The notes under the pieces: model-generated
The model's database searches: none
What the model was told of the DNA's origin: nothing
What the model saw: only the letters and a program-made list of their open reading frames with translations
Program-made: the position numbers and the translations under genes
Part shown: positions 57,202-64,000 of the stretch, in pieces
How the letters are laid out: each line of letters opens with the position of its first letter
How positions within the stretch are numbered: position 1 is the first letter of the stretch
Origin: Microbacteriaceae bacterium VKM Ac-2854
GTDB lineage: Bacteria > Actinomycetota > Actinomycetes > Actinomycetales > Microbacteriaceae
Length of the DNA stretch: 64,000 nucleotides
Direction: 5' to 3'
NCBI GenBank assembly: GCA_013205085.1
Contig: JABMLH010000005.1
Coordinates: 262,915-326,914, forward strand

Positions 57202-58578
57202 CTACGGGCGGCCGCCGAGCTCCTCGGCGACGAGGAACGCGAGTTCGAGCGACTGCATGTGGTTCAGGCGCGGGTCGCAGAGCGACTCGTAGCGGGTCGC
57301 CAGGGTCGCCTCGTCGATCTGCTCCGAGCCGCCGAGGCACTCGGTGACGTCGTCGCCCGTGAGCTCCACGTGGATACCACCGGGGTAGGTGCCGACGGCG
57401 CGGTGCGCCTCGAAGAAGCCCTTGACCTCGTCCACCACGTCATCGAACCGGCGGGTCTTGTAACCGGTCGGCGTCGTGAGCCCGTTGCCGTGCATCGGAT
57501 CGGTGACCCACAGCGGCAGCGCGTCGCTCGCCTTCACGGCCTCCAGCAGCGGCGGCAGGGCGTCGCGGATCTTGCCGGAACCCATCCGCGTGATGAAAGT
57601 CAAGCGTCCGGGCTCGCGCTCCGGGTCGAGCTTGTCGATCAGCTGGAGCATCGTCTCCGGCGTCGTTGTGGGGCCGAGCTTGACACCGATCGGATTGCGT
57701 ACCCGCGACAGGAAGTCGACGTGCGCGCCGTCCAGCTCACGCGTGCGCTCGCCGATCCAGATGAAGTGGCTGGAGGTGTTGTACGGCGTGCCGGTGCGCG
57801 AGTCGATCCGCGTCATCGGTCGCTCGTAGTCCATCAGCAGACCCTCGTGGCCGGTGTAGAACTCCGTGCGCTTGAGCTCGTCGAAGTCGGCGCCGCAAGC
57901 GATCATGAACTTGACCGCGCGGTCGATCTCCTTCGCCATCTGCTCGTAGCGCTGGTTCTGCGGGTTCTCGGTGAAGCCCTTGTTCCAGTAGTGCACGAGC
58001 CGCAGGTCGGCGTAGCCGCCCTGCGTGAAGGCGCGGATGAGGTTCAGCGTGGACGCCGCCGTGTGGTAGCCCTGCACGATGCGCTTGGGATCGGCGGCAC
58101 GCGATTCCGGCGTGAAGTCGTAGCCGTTCACGATGTCGCCGCGGTAGGCGGGCAGCGTAATGTCGCCGCGGGTCTCGAAGTCGCTGGAGCGCGGCTTGGC
58201 GAACTGCCCCGCCATCCGGCCCATCTTGATCACGGGCATGGATGCGCCGTAGGTCAGGACGACGGCCATCTGCAGGATGGTCTTCACCCGGTCGCGGATC
58301 TGGGTCGCGGTCGCCCCGGCGAAGGTCTCGGCGCAGTCGCCGCCCTGCAGCAGGAAGGCCTCGCCGCGCGCGGCGGCGCCGAGGCGCTCGCGGAGCTGGT
58401 CGACCTCGCCGGCGAACACGAGCGGCGGCATCGCGGCCACCTCGGCGGACGCGGCGGCGACGGACGCCGAGTCGGGCCACTGCGGCTGCTGCTTGACCTC
58501 GAGCTCGCGCCAATAGTCCAGGCCGGCGACCACGGAGGGGCTGGCGAGGACGTACGGTTCGTTCGGATCGATTACCAC
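57202..58578 (-). CDS. aroG: 3-deoxy-D-arabino-heptulosonate 7-phosphate synthase, class II
   Basis: First enzyme of the shikimate pathway, joining PEP and erythrose 4-phosphate. A 458-residue class II type: LLQGGDCAETFAG, KMGRMAGQFAKPRSSD, GHEGLLMDYERPMTR and DPMHGNG carry metal and substrate residues. GTG 58578 has AGGAAG 8 bases upstream. Same gene order (pknL-aroG) as in M. tuberculosis. Confidence 0.96.
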   Translation of the reverse strand: MVIDPNEPYVLASPSVVAGLDYWRELEVKQQPQWPDSASVAAASAEVAAMPPLVFAGEVDQLRERLGAAARGEAFLLQGGDCAETFAGATATQIRDRVKTILQMAVVLTYGASMPVIKMGRMAGQFAKPRSSDFETRGDITLPAYRGDIVNGYDFTPESRAADPKRIVQGYHTAASTLNLIRAFTQGGYADLRLVHYWNKGFTENPQNQRYEQMAKEIDRAVKFMIACGADFDELKRTEFYTGHEGLLMDYERPMTRIDSRTGTPYNTSSHFIWIGERTRELDGAHVDFLSRVRNPIGVKLGPTTTPETMLQLIDKLDPEREPGRLTFITRMGSGKIRDALPPLLEAVKASDALPLWVTDPMHGNGLTTPTGYKTRRFDDVVDEVKGFFEAHRAVGTYPGGIHVELTGDDVTECLGGSEQIDEATLATRYESLCDPRLNHMQSLELAFLVAEELGGRP

Positions 58579-58713
58579 GGGAGTGCTTCCTGGTTCTGGT
58601 GTGGGTGTTCGCGCGGCTGTCTGCCGTGCGCGTGCGCCGGATTCGGATCCGGCACAGAACTGCGAGCCTATCGCGAAAGGTGAGGGCCGATTCGGATCGT
58701 CGGTTCTCAGGCC

Positions 58714-58791
58714 GACGAGCCGGGCCGACGAGCCGGATCCGACGAGCCGGATCCGACGAGCCGGATTCAGCGAGCCGGATTCAGCGAGTCA
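58714..58791. repeat. 14-bp tandem repeat over the plsC 3' end
   Basis: Five to six GACGAGCCGGATCC-like units (58714, 58727, 58741, 58755, 58770, partial 58784). The plsC stop (58781-58783) is inside. The rest of the aroG-plsC gap (58579-58713) shows nothing else. Confidence 0.85.
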
Positions 58792-59470
58792 GCGCCGCGC
58801 GCTTCTCCTTGACCGAAGTCGCGTAGACGTCCTGATATTCCTGGCCGCTGAGTCGCAGCAGCTCGTACATGATCTCGTCGGTGATCGAGCGCAGGATGAA
58901 GCGGTCGCCCTCCATGCCCTCGAAGCGGCTGAAATCGAGCGGCTCGCCGAACACCACCCCGACGCGGCCGAGCCGCGGCAGCCGCCGACCGATCGGCATG
59001 ATCGTGGCCGTGTCGATCATCGCGACCGGGATCACCGGCACCCCGGCCTCGAGCACCATGCGGGCCACGCCCGTGCGGCCGCGATACATCTTGCCGTCGG
59101 GACTGCGGGTGCCCTCGGGGTAGATGCCGAGCACCTCACCGCGAGCCAGTACCCGCAGGCCGGTGTTCAACGATGCCTCCGACGCCTTGCCGCCGGAGCG
59201 GTCGATGGGCAGCATCCCGGCCGCGTTGAAGAACAGCCGCGTCGCCCAGCCCTTCAGCCCCTTGCCCGTGAAGTAGTCGCTCTTGGCGAGGAACACCATC
59301 GGCCGGTCGATGACCAGCGGCAGGAAGATCGAGTCGATGAACGAGAGATGGTTGCTCGCCAGGATCACGCCGCCGGTCTCGGGGAGCTTCTCCGCGTTCA
59401 CCGCCCAGGGTCGGAAGATCGTCTTGAGGATCGGGCCCAGGACCAGATTCTTCATCAGCCAGTAGAACAT
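58781..59470 (-). CDS. 1-acyl-glycerol-3-phosphate acyltransferase (PlsC family)
   Basis: A 229-residue acyltransferase of phospholipid synthesis. The catalytic motif is SNHLSFIDSIF (NHxxxxD) and the glycerophosphate site YPEGTRSPDG. One N-terminal hydrophobic segment ties it to the membrane. GGAGGAG lies before ATG 59470. Its last residues come from a 14-bp tandem repeat region. Follows glucokinase by 26 bases. Confidence 0.92.
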   Translation of the reverse strand: MFYWLMKNLVLGPILKTIFRPWAVNAEKLPETGGVILASNHLSFIDSIFLPLVIDRPMVFLAKSDYFTGKGLKGWATRLFFNAAGMLPIDRSGGKASEASLNTGLRVLARGEVLGIYPEGTRSPDGKMYRGRTGVARMVLEAGVPVIPVAMIDTATIMPIGRRLPRLGRVGVVFGEPLDFSRFEGMEGDRFILRSITDEIMYELLRLSGQEYQDVYATSVKEKRAALTR

Positions 59471-59496
59471 CGACGTCTCCTCCGCAGGAGTTCAGG

Positions 59497-60453
59497 CTAC
59501 AACGCAGCGGCGTGCAGCCGCGCGAGGTCGGCCGCGCCGACCACTCCGGCGTCGTTCACCAGCTCCGCGATGCGGAACTCCGGCTCCGGGTGGTAGCCGC
59601 GCGCCGGCAGGTTGTCGAGGAACGCCTGACGGATCGGGTCCAGCAGCAGATCGCCCGCCTGGGCGACGCCGCCGCCGATCACGAACATCTGCGGGTCCAA
59701 CACCGCTCCGAGGCTCGCCGCGGCCTCGCCCAGCCAGTGTCCGAGCTGGCGCAGCGCAGCGAGGGCGCCGGGGTCGCCGGTCATGATCAGGGCGCTGATC
59801 GCGGGGCCGTCCAACACGCCGTTCTTCTCGCGGACATCGGCGAGGGCCTGGCCGATGCCACCCGCATCCGCGAATTCGTTGGCGAAACGCTGCAGCGCGC
59901 GGCCGGATCCGTACTGCTCGATGCAGCCGCGGGCGCCGCAGCCGCAGGGCAGCCCGCCGGGGACGACGCGCATGTGGCCGATCTCGGCCGCGGCGCCGAA
60001 GCCGCCGCGCAGCAACCGGTCGTTGATCACGATCGCGCCGCCGACGCCGGTGCCGATGGTGAGGATGACCATGTCGGAGACCAGGCGGCCCGCGCCGTAG
60101 CGGAACTCGGCCCAGCCGGCGGCGTTCGCGTCGTTCTCGATGATGATCGGCAGGTCGATGCGTGCGGAGAGCTTCTCGCGGAACGGCTCGTTGCGCCAGT
60201 TGATGTTGGGCGCGTAGTAAACGATCGACTGCGAGGCGTCGATGAAGCCTGCCGCGGCGACGCCCACGGCCGAGACCTCGCCCTCGGCGAGCCCCTCACG
60301 CAGGCGCTCGACCATGGCGACCACGACGTCCACGATCTGCTCCGGGTGCCCGGCCGGCGTCGGTGCACGGTCTTCGCGCAGGATGCCGCCGAACTCGTCG
60401 ACCAGAGCTCCTGCGATCTTGGTGCCACCGATGTCGATTCCGATCGCGTGCAA
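59497..60453 (-). CDS. glk: ROK-family glucokinase
   Basis: A 318-residue sugar kinase. AIGIDIGGTKIAGALVD binds ATP, ENDANAAGWAE contains the catalytic Asp, GTGVGGAIV follows, and CGCGARGCIEQYGSG is the ROK zinc site. TTG 60453 (LHAIGID) is the start: GGAAGG lies 7 bases upstream and the extra N-terminus of the longer frame is not conserved. Probably phosphorylates glucose with ATP; polyphosphate use is not visible. Confidence 0.92.
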   Translation of the reverse strand: MHAIGIDIGGTKIAGALVDEFGGILREDRAPTPAGHPEQIVDVVVAMVERLREGLAEGEVSAVGVAAAGFIDASQSIVYYAPNINWRNEPFREKLSARIDLPIIIENDANAAGWAEFRYGAGRLVSDMVILTIGTGVGGAIVINDRLLRGGFGAAAEIGHMRVVPGGLPCGCGARGCIEQYGSGRALQRFANEFADAGGIGQALADVREKNGVLDGPAISALIMTGDPGALAALRQLGHWLGEAAASLGAVLDPQMFVIGGGVAQAGDLLLDPIRQAFLDNLPARGYHPEPEFRIAELVNDAGVVGAADLARLHAAAL

Positions 60454-60640
60454 AGCGTCTGCCTTCCGTCCGGGGAGCGGCCGCCGAGGGAGGGTGGGAA
60501 CGGCCACATCGAGTGTAGTAATCCCGAGGCCGCGGCGCCGCCTCACCCGCGGACGGCGCGCTGCCTGAGAGGAACATCAGAATCGATTTCGCGGGGCTAG
60601 AGTTGAAGAGCCGTCCCGCCGTGGTACCGAAGGAGTTGCC

Positions 60641-62470
60641 GTGAATCAGTTCGATGCGCCCGTCTTGGTGGCCCCGGACCCTACAGCGAACACCGCCGAT
60701 CTCCTGATCGAGCGGGTGCGTGAAACCCCGGATCAGGCTTTGTTCGCCGTGCCGGCGGACGGCGGCTGGCGCGACGTCTCCGCTCGCGACTTCCTCGATC
60801 AGGTCACCGCCCTGGCGAAGGGATTCGTGGCCGCGGGTCTCGAGCCCGGCGAGCGGATCGGGCTGATGTGCAAGACCCGCTACGAGTGGAGCCTGATCGA
60901 CTTCGCCGCGTGGTTCGCCGGCGCGATCCTGGTGCCCGTCTACGAGACCTCCTCCCCCAGCCAGGTGCTGTGGAACCTCACCGATTCCGGCGCGAACGCG
61001 ATGATCGTCGAGACCGCCGATCACTTCGCCCGCTTCGACGAGGTGCACGCCGAGCTGCCGGCCGTGCGGAAGGTCTGGCAGATCGACCTCGGCGACCTGG
61101 GCAAACTGGCCGAGTCCGGTCGCGACGTGCCGGATGCGGAGATCGAGCGGCGCCGCTCCCTCGCCGTCGGAAGCGACATCGCCACGATCATCTACACCTC
61201 CGGCTCGACCGGGCGGCCCAAGGGCTGCATCATCACCCACGCGAACTTCGTGGAGCTCAGCCGCAACTCGGCGATCGCCTTGACCGAGCTGATCCACCAG
61301 CCGGGCGCGTCGACCCTGTTGTTCATCACCACCGCGCACGTCTTCGCGCGATTCATCGCCATCCTCTGCGTGCACGGCGGGGTGAAGGTCGGCCACCAGG
61401 CCGACACGAAGCAGTTGCTGCCCGCCCTCGGCTCCTTCAAGCCGACGTTCCTCCTCGCCGTCCCCCGCGTGTTCGAGAAGGTGTACAACTCCGCGGAACA
61501 GAAGGCGGAGGCGGGCGGAAAGGGCAAGATCTTCCGCAAGGCGGCCGACGTCGCGATCGAGCACTCCAAGATCCTGGAACGCGGCGGCTCCGTGCCCTTC
61601 GCGATGAAGCTGCAGTTCGCGTTGTTCGATCGGCTGGTCTACTCCAAGCTGCGCGAGGCCATGGGCGGCAACGTGCGGTTCGCGGTGTCCGGATCCGCGC
61701 CGCTGGGCGACCGGCTCGGCCACTTCTTCCACAGCCTCGGCATCAAGATCCTCGAAGGCTACGGCCTCACCGAGACGACGGCGCCGACCAGCGTGAACCG
61801 CACCGAGAAGTTCAAGATCGGCACCGTCGGCCCCGCGATGCCGGGCGTGTCGATCCGCATCGCCGACGACGGCGAGATCGAGGTCAAGGGCATCAACGTG
61901 TTCGGCGGCTACTGGAACAACCCGCAGGCCACCGCGGACACCTTCGACGGCGAATGGTTCCGGACCGGCGACCTCGGTGTCCTCGACGAGGACGGCTACC
62001 TCAAGGTCACCGGTCGCAAGAAGGAGATCATCGTCACGGCGGCGGGCAAGAACGTCGCTCCGGCCGCGCTGGAGGACCCGATCCGCGCGAACCCGCTGAT
62101 CGGCCAGGTCGTGGTGGTCGGCGATCGCAAGCCCTTCATCTCGGCACTGATCACCCTGGACCCCGAGATGCTGCCGACGTGGCTGGCCAACAACGGCCAG
62201 GACAAGAACATGTCACTCGACGCCGCGGCACTGAATCCCGCCGTGCTCGCCGAGATCCAGAAGGCGGTCGACGCCGCGAACACCGGCGTCTCGCGCGCCG
62301 AGTCGATCCGCAAATTCATCGTGCTGCCGACGGAGTTCACCGAGGCCAGCGGCCACCTCACGCCGAAGATGAGCATCAAGCGCAACGTCATCCTGAAGGA
62401 CTTCAACGGCGTCATCGAGTCGCTCTACGCCGCCGCCCCGGCCACCCAGGGCATCTCGCTCGCGGGGTAG
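60641..62470 (+). CDS. Long-chain fatty acid--CoA ligase (FadD15-like)
   Basis: A 609-residue AMP-forming acyl-CoA synthetase. P-loop IIYTSGSTGRPKGCI, EGYGLTETTAPTS and WFRTGDLGVLDEDGYLKVTG are the family core motifs, and the C-terminal RKKEIIVTAAGKN hinge is present. It activates long-chain fatty acids in the cytoplasm. AAGGAG lies 5 bases before GTG 60641; a TAGAGT box (60598-60603) may be the -10. Confidence 0.93.
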   Translation: MNQFDAPVLVAPDPTANTADLLIERVRETPDQALFAVPADGGWRDVSARDFLDQVTALAKGFVAAGLEPGERIGLMCKTRYEWSLIDFAAWFAGAILVPVYETSSPSQVLWNLTDSGANAMIVETADHFARFDEVHAELPAVRKVWQIDLGDLGKLAESGRDVPDAEIERRRSLAVGSDIATIIYTSGSTGRPKGCIITHANFVELSRNSAIALTELIHQPGASTLLFITTAHVFARFIAILCVHGGVKVGHQADTKQLLPALGSFKPTFLLAVPRVFEKVYNSAEQKAEAGGKGKIFRKAADVAIEHSKILERGGSVPFAMKLQFALFDRLVYSKLREAMGGNVRFAVSGSAPLGDRLGHFFHSLGIKILEGYGLTETTAPTSVNRTEKFKIGTVGPAMPGVSIRIADDGEIEVKGINVFGGYWNNPQATADTFDGEWFRTGDLGVLDEDGYLKVTGRKKEIIVTAAGKNVAPAALEDPIRANPLIGQVVVVGDRKPFISALITLDPEMLPTWLANNGQDKNMSLDAAALNPAVLAEIQKAVDAANTGVSRAESIRKFIVLPTEFTEASGHLTPKMSIKRNVILKDFNGVIESLYAAAPATQGISLAG

Positions 62471-62485
62471 TCGTCCGCGCCGAAG

Positions 62486-62517
62486 AGTTGCAGGTCTACG
62501 CGAGTCGACCTGCAACT
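62486..62517. terminator. Inverted repeat between fadD-like gene and def
   Basis: Perfect 11-bp arms (62486-62496, 62507-62517), extended with mismatches, 10-base loop, between converging genes. No U tract. Confidence 0.7.
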
Positions 62518-62524
62518 TCTCGGA

Positions 62525-63016
62525 TCAGAACCAGCTCGACTCGCGGACGGCCTTCATGGCGGCGCGGCGGTCCTCCTTGGAGAGGCGGTCGAGGTAGAGC
62601 GTGCCGTCGAGGTGGTCGCACTCGTGCTGCAGCGCCTGAGCCATCAGGCCGTCGCCCTCGAGGATCACCTCGTTGCCGTCCAGGTCGGTGCCGCGCACCT
62701 TCGCGTGCGGGTACCGGATCGCGGGATACCAGAGACCCGGAACCGAGAGGCAGCCTTCGTCGACCGGCTGCGGCTCCCCCGACAGCTCGACGATCTCGGG
62801 GTTCAGCACGTAGCCGATCACGCCGTCGACGTTGTAGCTGAACGCTCGCAGGTTCACGCCGATCTGCGGCGCCGCGACGCCGGCGCGGCCGGCGGGCTTC
62901 ACGCTGTCGACCAGATCCTCGACCAGGCCGCGGATGCGATCATTCACGGCGCCGACCGGCTCCGAGGCCGTCTTCAACACCGGGTCACCGAAGATGCGAA
63001 TCTGGCGTTCGGTCAT
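62525..63016 (-). CDS. def: Peptide deformylase
   Basis: Removes the formyl group from new proteins. A 163-residue metal enzyme with all three motifs: [16 protein letters not shown] and QHECDHLDG (Cys and two His bind metal). ATG 63016 overlaps the stop of the flavoprotein gene (ATGA), an unusual partner; def is more often next to fmt. Confidence 0.96.
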   Translation of the reverse strand: MTERQIRIFGDPVLKTASEPVGAVNDRIRGLVEDLVDSVKPAGRAGVAAPQIGVNLRAFSYNVDGVIGYVLNPEIVELSGEPQPVDEGCLSVPGLWYPAIRYPHAKVRGTDLDGNEVILEGDGLMAQALQHECDHLDGTLYLDRLSKEDRRAAMKAVRESSWF

Positions 63017-64000
63017 GCGTTGTTCTCCTTCAGGGCGTCCTCCGCCTTCAGGAGGGCGTTCTCGACGACTTCGCTCGCCGCCGGGTGCGGCCAGTACTGG
63101 CCGCGCGCGAGCCCGTGGATGCTCTGTCCGAAGCTCGCCGCCTGCACGAGCGGCTGAATGAGAATACTCGCTTCGGGCCCGAGGATGTGCGCGCCGAGCA
63201 GACCACCGTCGCGGTCGACCACGAGCGTGCAGACGCTGGTGGTGTCCTCCAGCGCCCAGCCGAACGCGGTGGTGCGGAACTCCTGGGTCACCGCGACGAC
63301 ATCCAGACCCTCCGCGCGCGCCTGCGCCTCGGTCAGGCCGAAGTGCGCGATCTGCGGATGCGCGAACACGGCGGCCGGGACCGGCCACAGGGTGTTCGCC
63401 TCCAGGTCGTCCGGATGCGCGAGGTTGTGCGCCACGATCCGCGCCTCGTGGTTCGCCGTGTGCTTGAGCTCGTGCGCCGACGAGACGTCGCCGAGCCCCC
63501 AGAGCCCGGGTACCGAGACTCCGTGCGCGAGCACGCGCTGGAACTCGTCCACCGCCAGCCGTCCGTCCGGGTGCAGGTCGAGCCCCACCCAACCGGCCGC
63601 GATCGTGTCGGTGTTCGGCGTCCTCCCCAGGGCCACCAGCACGGCGTCGACCTCGACGACGGACTCGTCGCTCAGCGTCACCCGGAGCACCGCACCGTCG
63701 CGCTCGATCGACTCCGCCTCGACGCCCAGGCGCACGTCGAACTTCTCCTGCGCGATCGCGGTGAATCGGCGGGCGATGTCCTCGTCCAGCGAGGTGAGCA
63801 TCCGATCCGCGCGTGCGGCGATCGTGATCGCCGTGCCGAAGCCGGCGAAGATGTGCGCGAACTCGGCCGCGATCGAGCCGCCGCCGAGGATCAGCAGCCG
63901 CTCGGGTCGCTGCTCGATCCGCATGATGGAGTCGGAGTCGTGGATCGCCGGATCCGGCGCGTACGCCGCGAGCAACGGCCGCGGTCGCGAGCCGGAGGCG
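63013..64000 (-). CDS. mtr: Mycothione reductase-like flavoprotein (partial, N-terminus outside window)
   Basis: The C-terminal ~329 residues of a FAD/NAD(P) disulfide oxidoreductase; the gene runs past the right edge. Visible are ASGSRPRP (end of first FAD region), the NADPH-binding [37 protein letters not shown] and the dimerisation domain ending [22 protein letters not shown]. The sequence fits Mtr, which keeps mycothiol reduced in actinobacteria; the active-site Cys pair is not in the window, so lipoamide dehydrogenase-like relatives are not excluded. Confidence 0.85.
   Translation of the reverse strand, partial: ASGSRPRPLLAAYAPDPAIHDSDSIMRIEQRPERLLILGGGSIAAEFAHIFAGFGTAITIAARADRMLTSLDEDIARRFTAIAQEKFDVRLGVEAESIERDGAVLRVTLSDESVVEVDAVLVALGRTPNTDTIAAGWVGLDLHPDGRLAVDEFQRVLAHGVSVPGLWGLGDVSSAHELKHTANHEARIVAHNLAHPDDLEANTLWPVPAAVFAHPQIAHFGLTEAQARAEGLDVVAVTQEFRTTAFGWALEDTTSVCTLVVDRDGGLLGAHILGPEASILIQPLVQAASFGQSIHGLARGQYWPHPAASEVVENALLKAEDALKENNA

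Overview
The window is high-GC, densely coded chromosomal DNA of an actinobacterium, most likely a member of the Microbacteriaceae. The evidence is the Wag31/SepF/YggT tail of the division cluster, an actinobacterial bc1-aa3 respiratory gene set (CtaF, diheme QcrC, PDWY-type cytochrome b), a PASTA kinase, a mycothione-reductase-like flavoprotein, many GTG/TTG starts, ATGA/GTGA gene overlaps, and a MurE whose diamino-acid motif is not the meso-diaminopimelate type. It is mostly core genome; only a few short stretches look accessory.

Layout. 1-7000: a repeat patch, a SAM methyltransferase, two tandem secreted peptidoglycan-binding hydrolases, argG, a YCII/ECF42-type sigma factor pair and a P-loop kinase. 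7100-10730: tRNA-Cys, an aldo/keto reductase and the PTS-dependent dihydroxyacetone kinase operon dhaKLM. 10827-21363: trpD, then ctaE-qcrC-qcrA-qcrB on the plus strand, a frameshifted AbiEi-like gene between two near-identical palindromes, ctaC-ctaD-ctaF on the minus strand and erpA. 21469-30230: M20 dipeptidase, DUF3043 membrane protein, pyrD, nrdR, hisD and dnaE. 30473-32864: a two-gene accessory patch (DUF222/HNH protein and a CCG-motif protein). 32868-52612: the dcw cell wall and division cluster, read right to left from mraZ through rsmH, ftsL, ftsI, murE, murF, mraY, murD, ftsW, murG, murC, ftsQ, ftsZ, yggS, sepF, yggT, wag31, lspA and rluD. 52884-64000: DUF3040, idsA, an Rv2175c-like regulator beside a pknL-like PASTA kinase, class II DAHP synthase, plsC, glucokinase, fadD, peptide deformylase and a partial mycothione reductase.

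How the genes fit together. The dcw genes make lipid II and the divisome, and the two secreted hydrolases near the left end probably trim the wall. The ctaE-qcrCAB and ctaCDF blocks encode the respiratory supercomplex. idsA, pknL, the Rv2175c homologue, aroG, plsC, fadD, trpD, ctaE-qcrCAB, ctaC and erpA are, from memory, also near neighbours in Mycobacterium tuberculosis, so most of this order is old actinobacterial synteny.

Non-coding signals are recurrent. Convergent gene pairs are separated by long, near-perfect palindromes that probably act as two-way terminators. Many genes have a TAGACT-like -10 box 6-10 bases from the start codon, which suggests leaderless transcripts. Several short tandem repeats (14-19 bp) sit on gene ends or starts. 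I found no CRISPR array, prophage, transposase or obvious undescribed system; the most interesting items are the palindrome-flanked frameshifted gene, the altered MurE motif, the repeat-bearing small ORF before qcrA and the 10-bp-phased repeats before mraZ.
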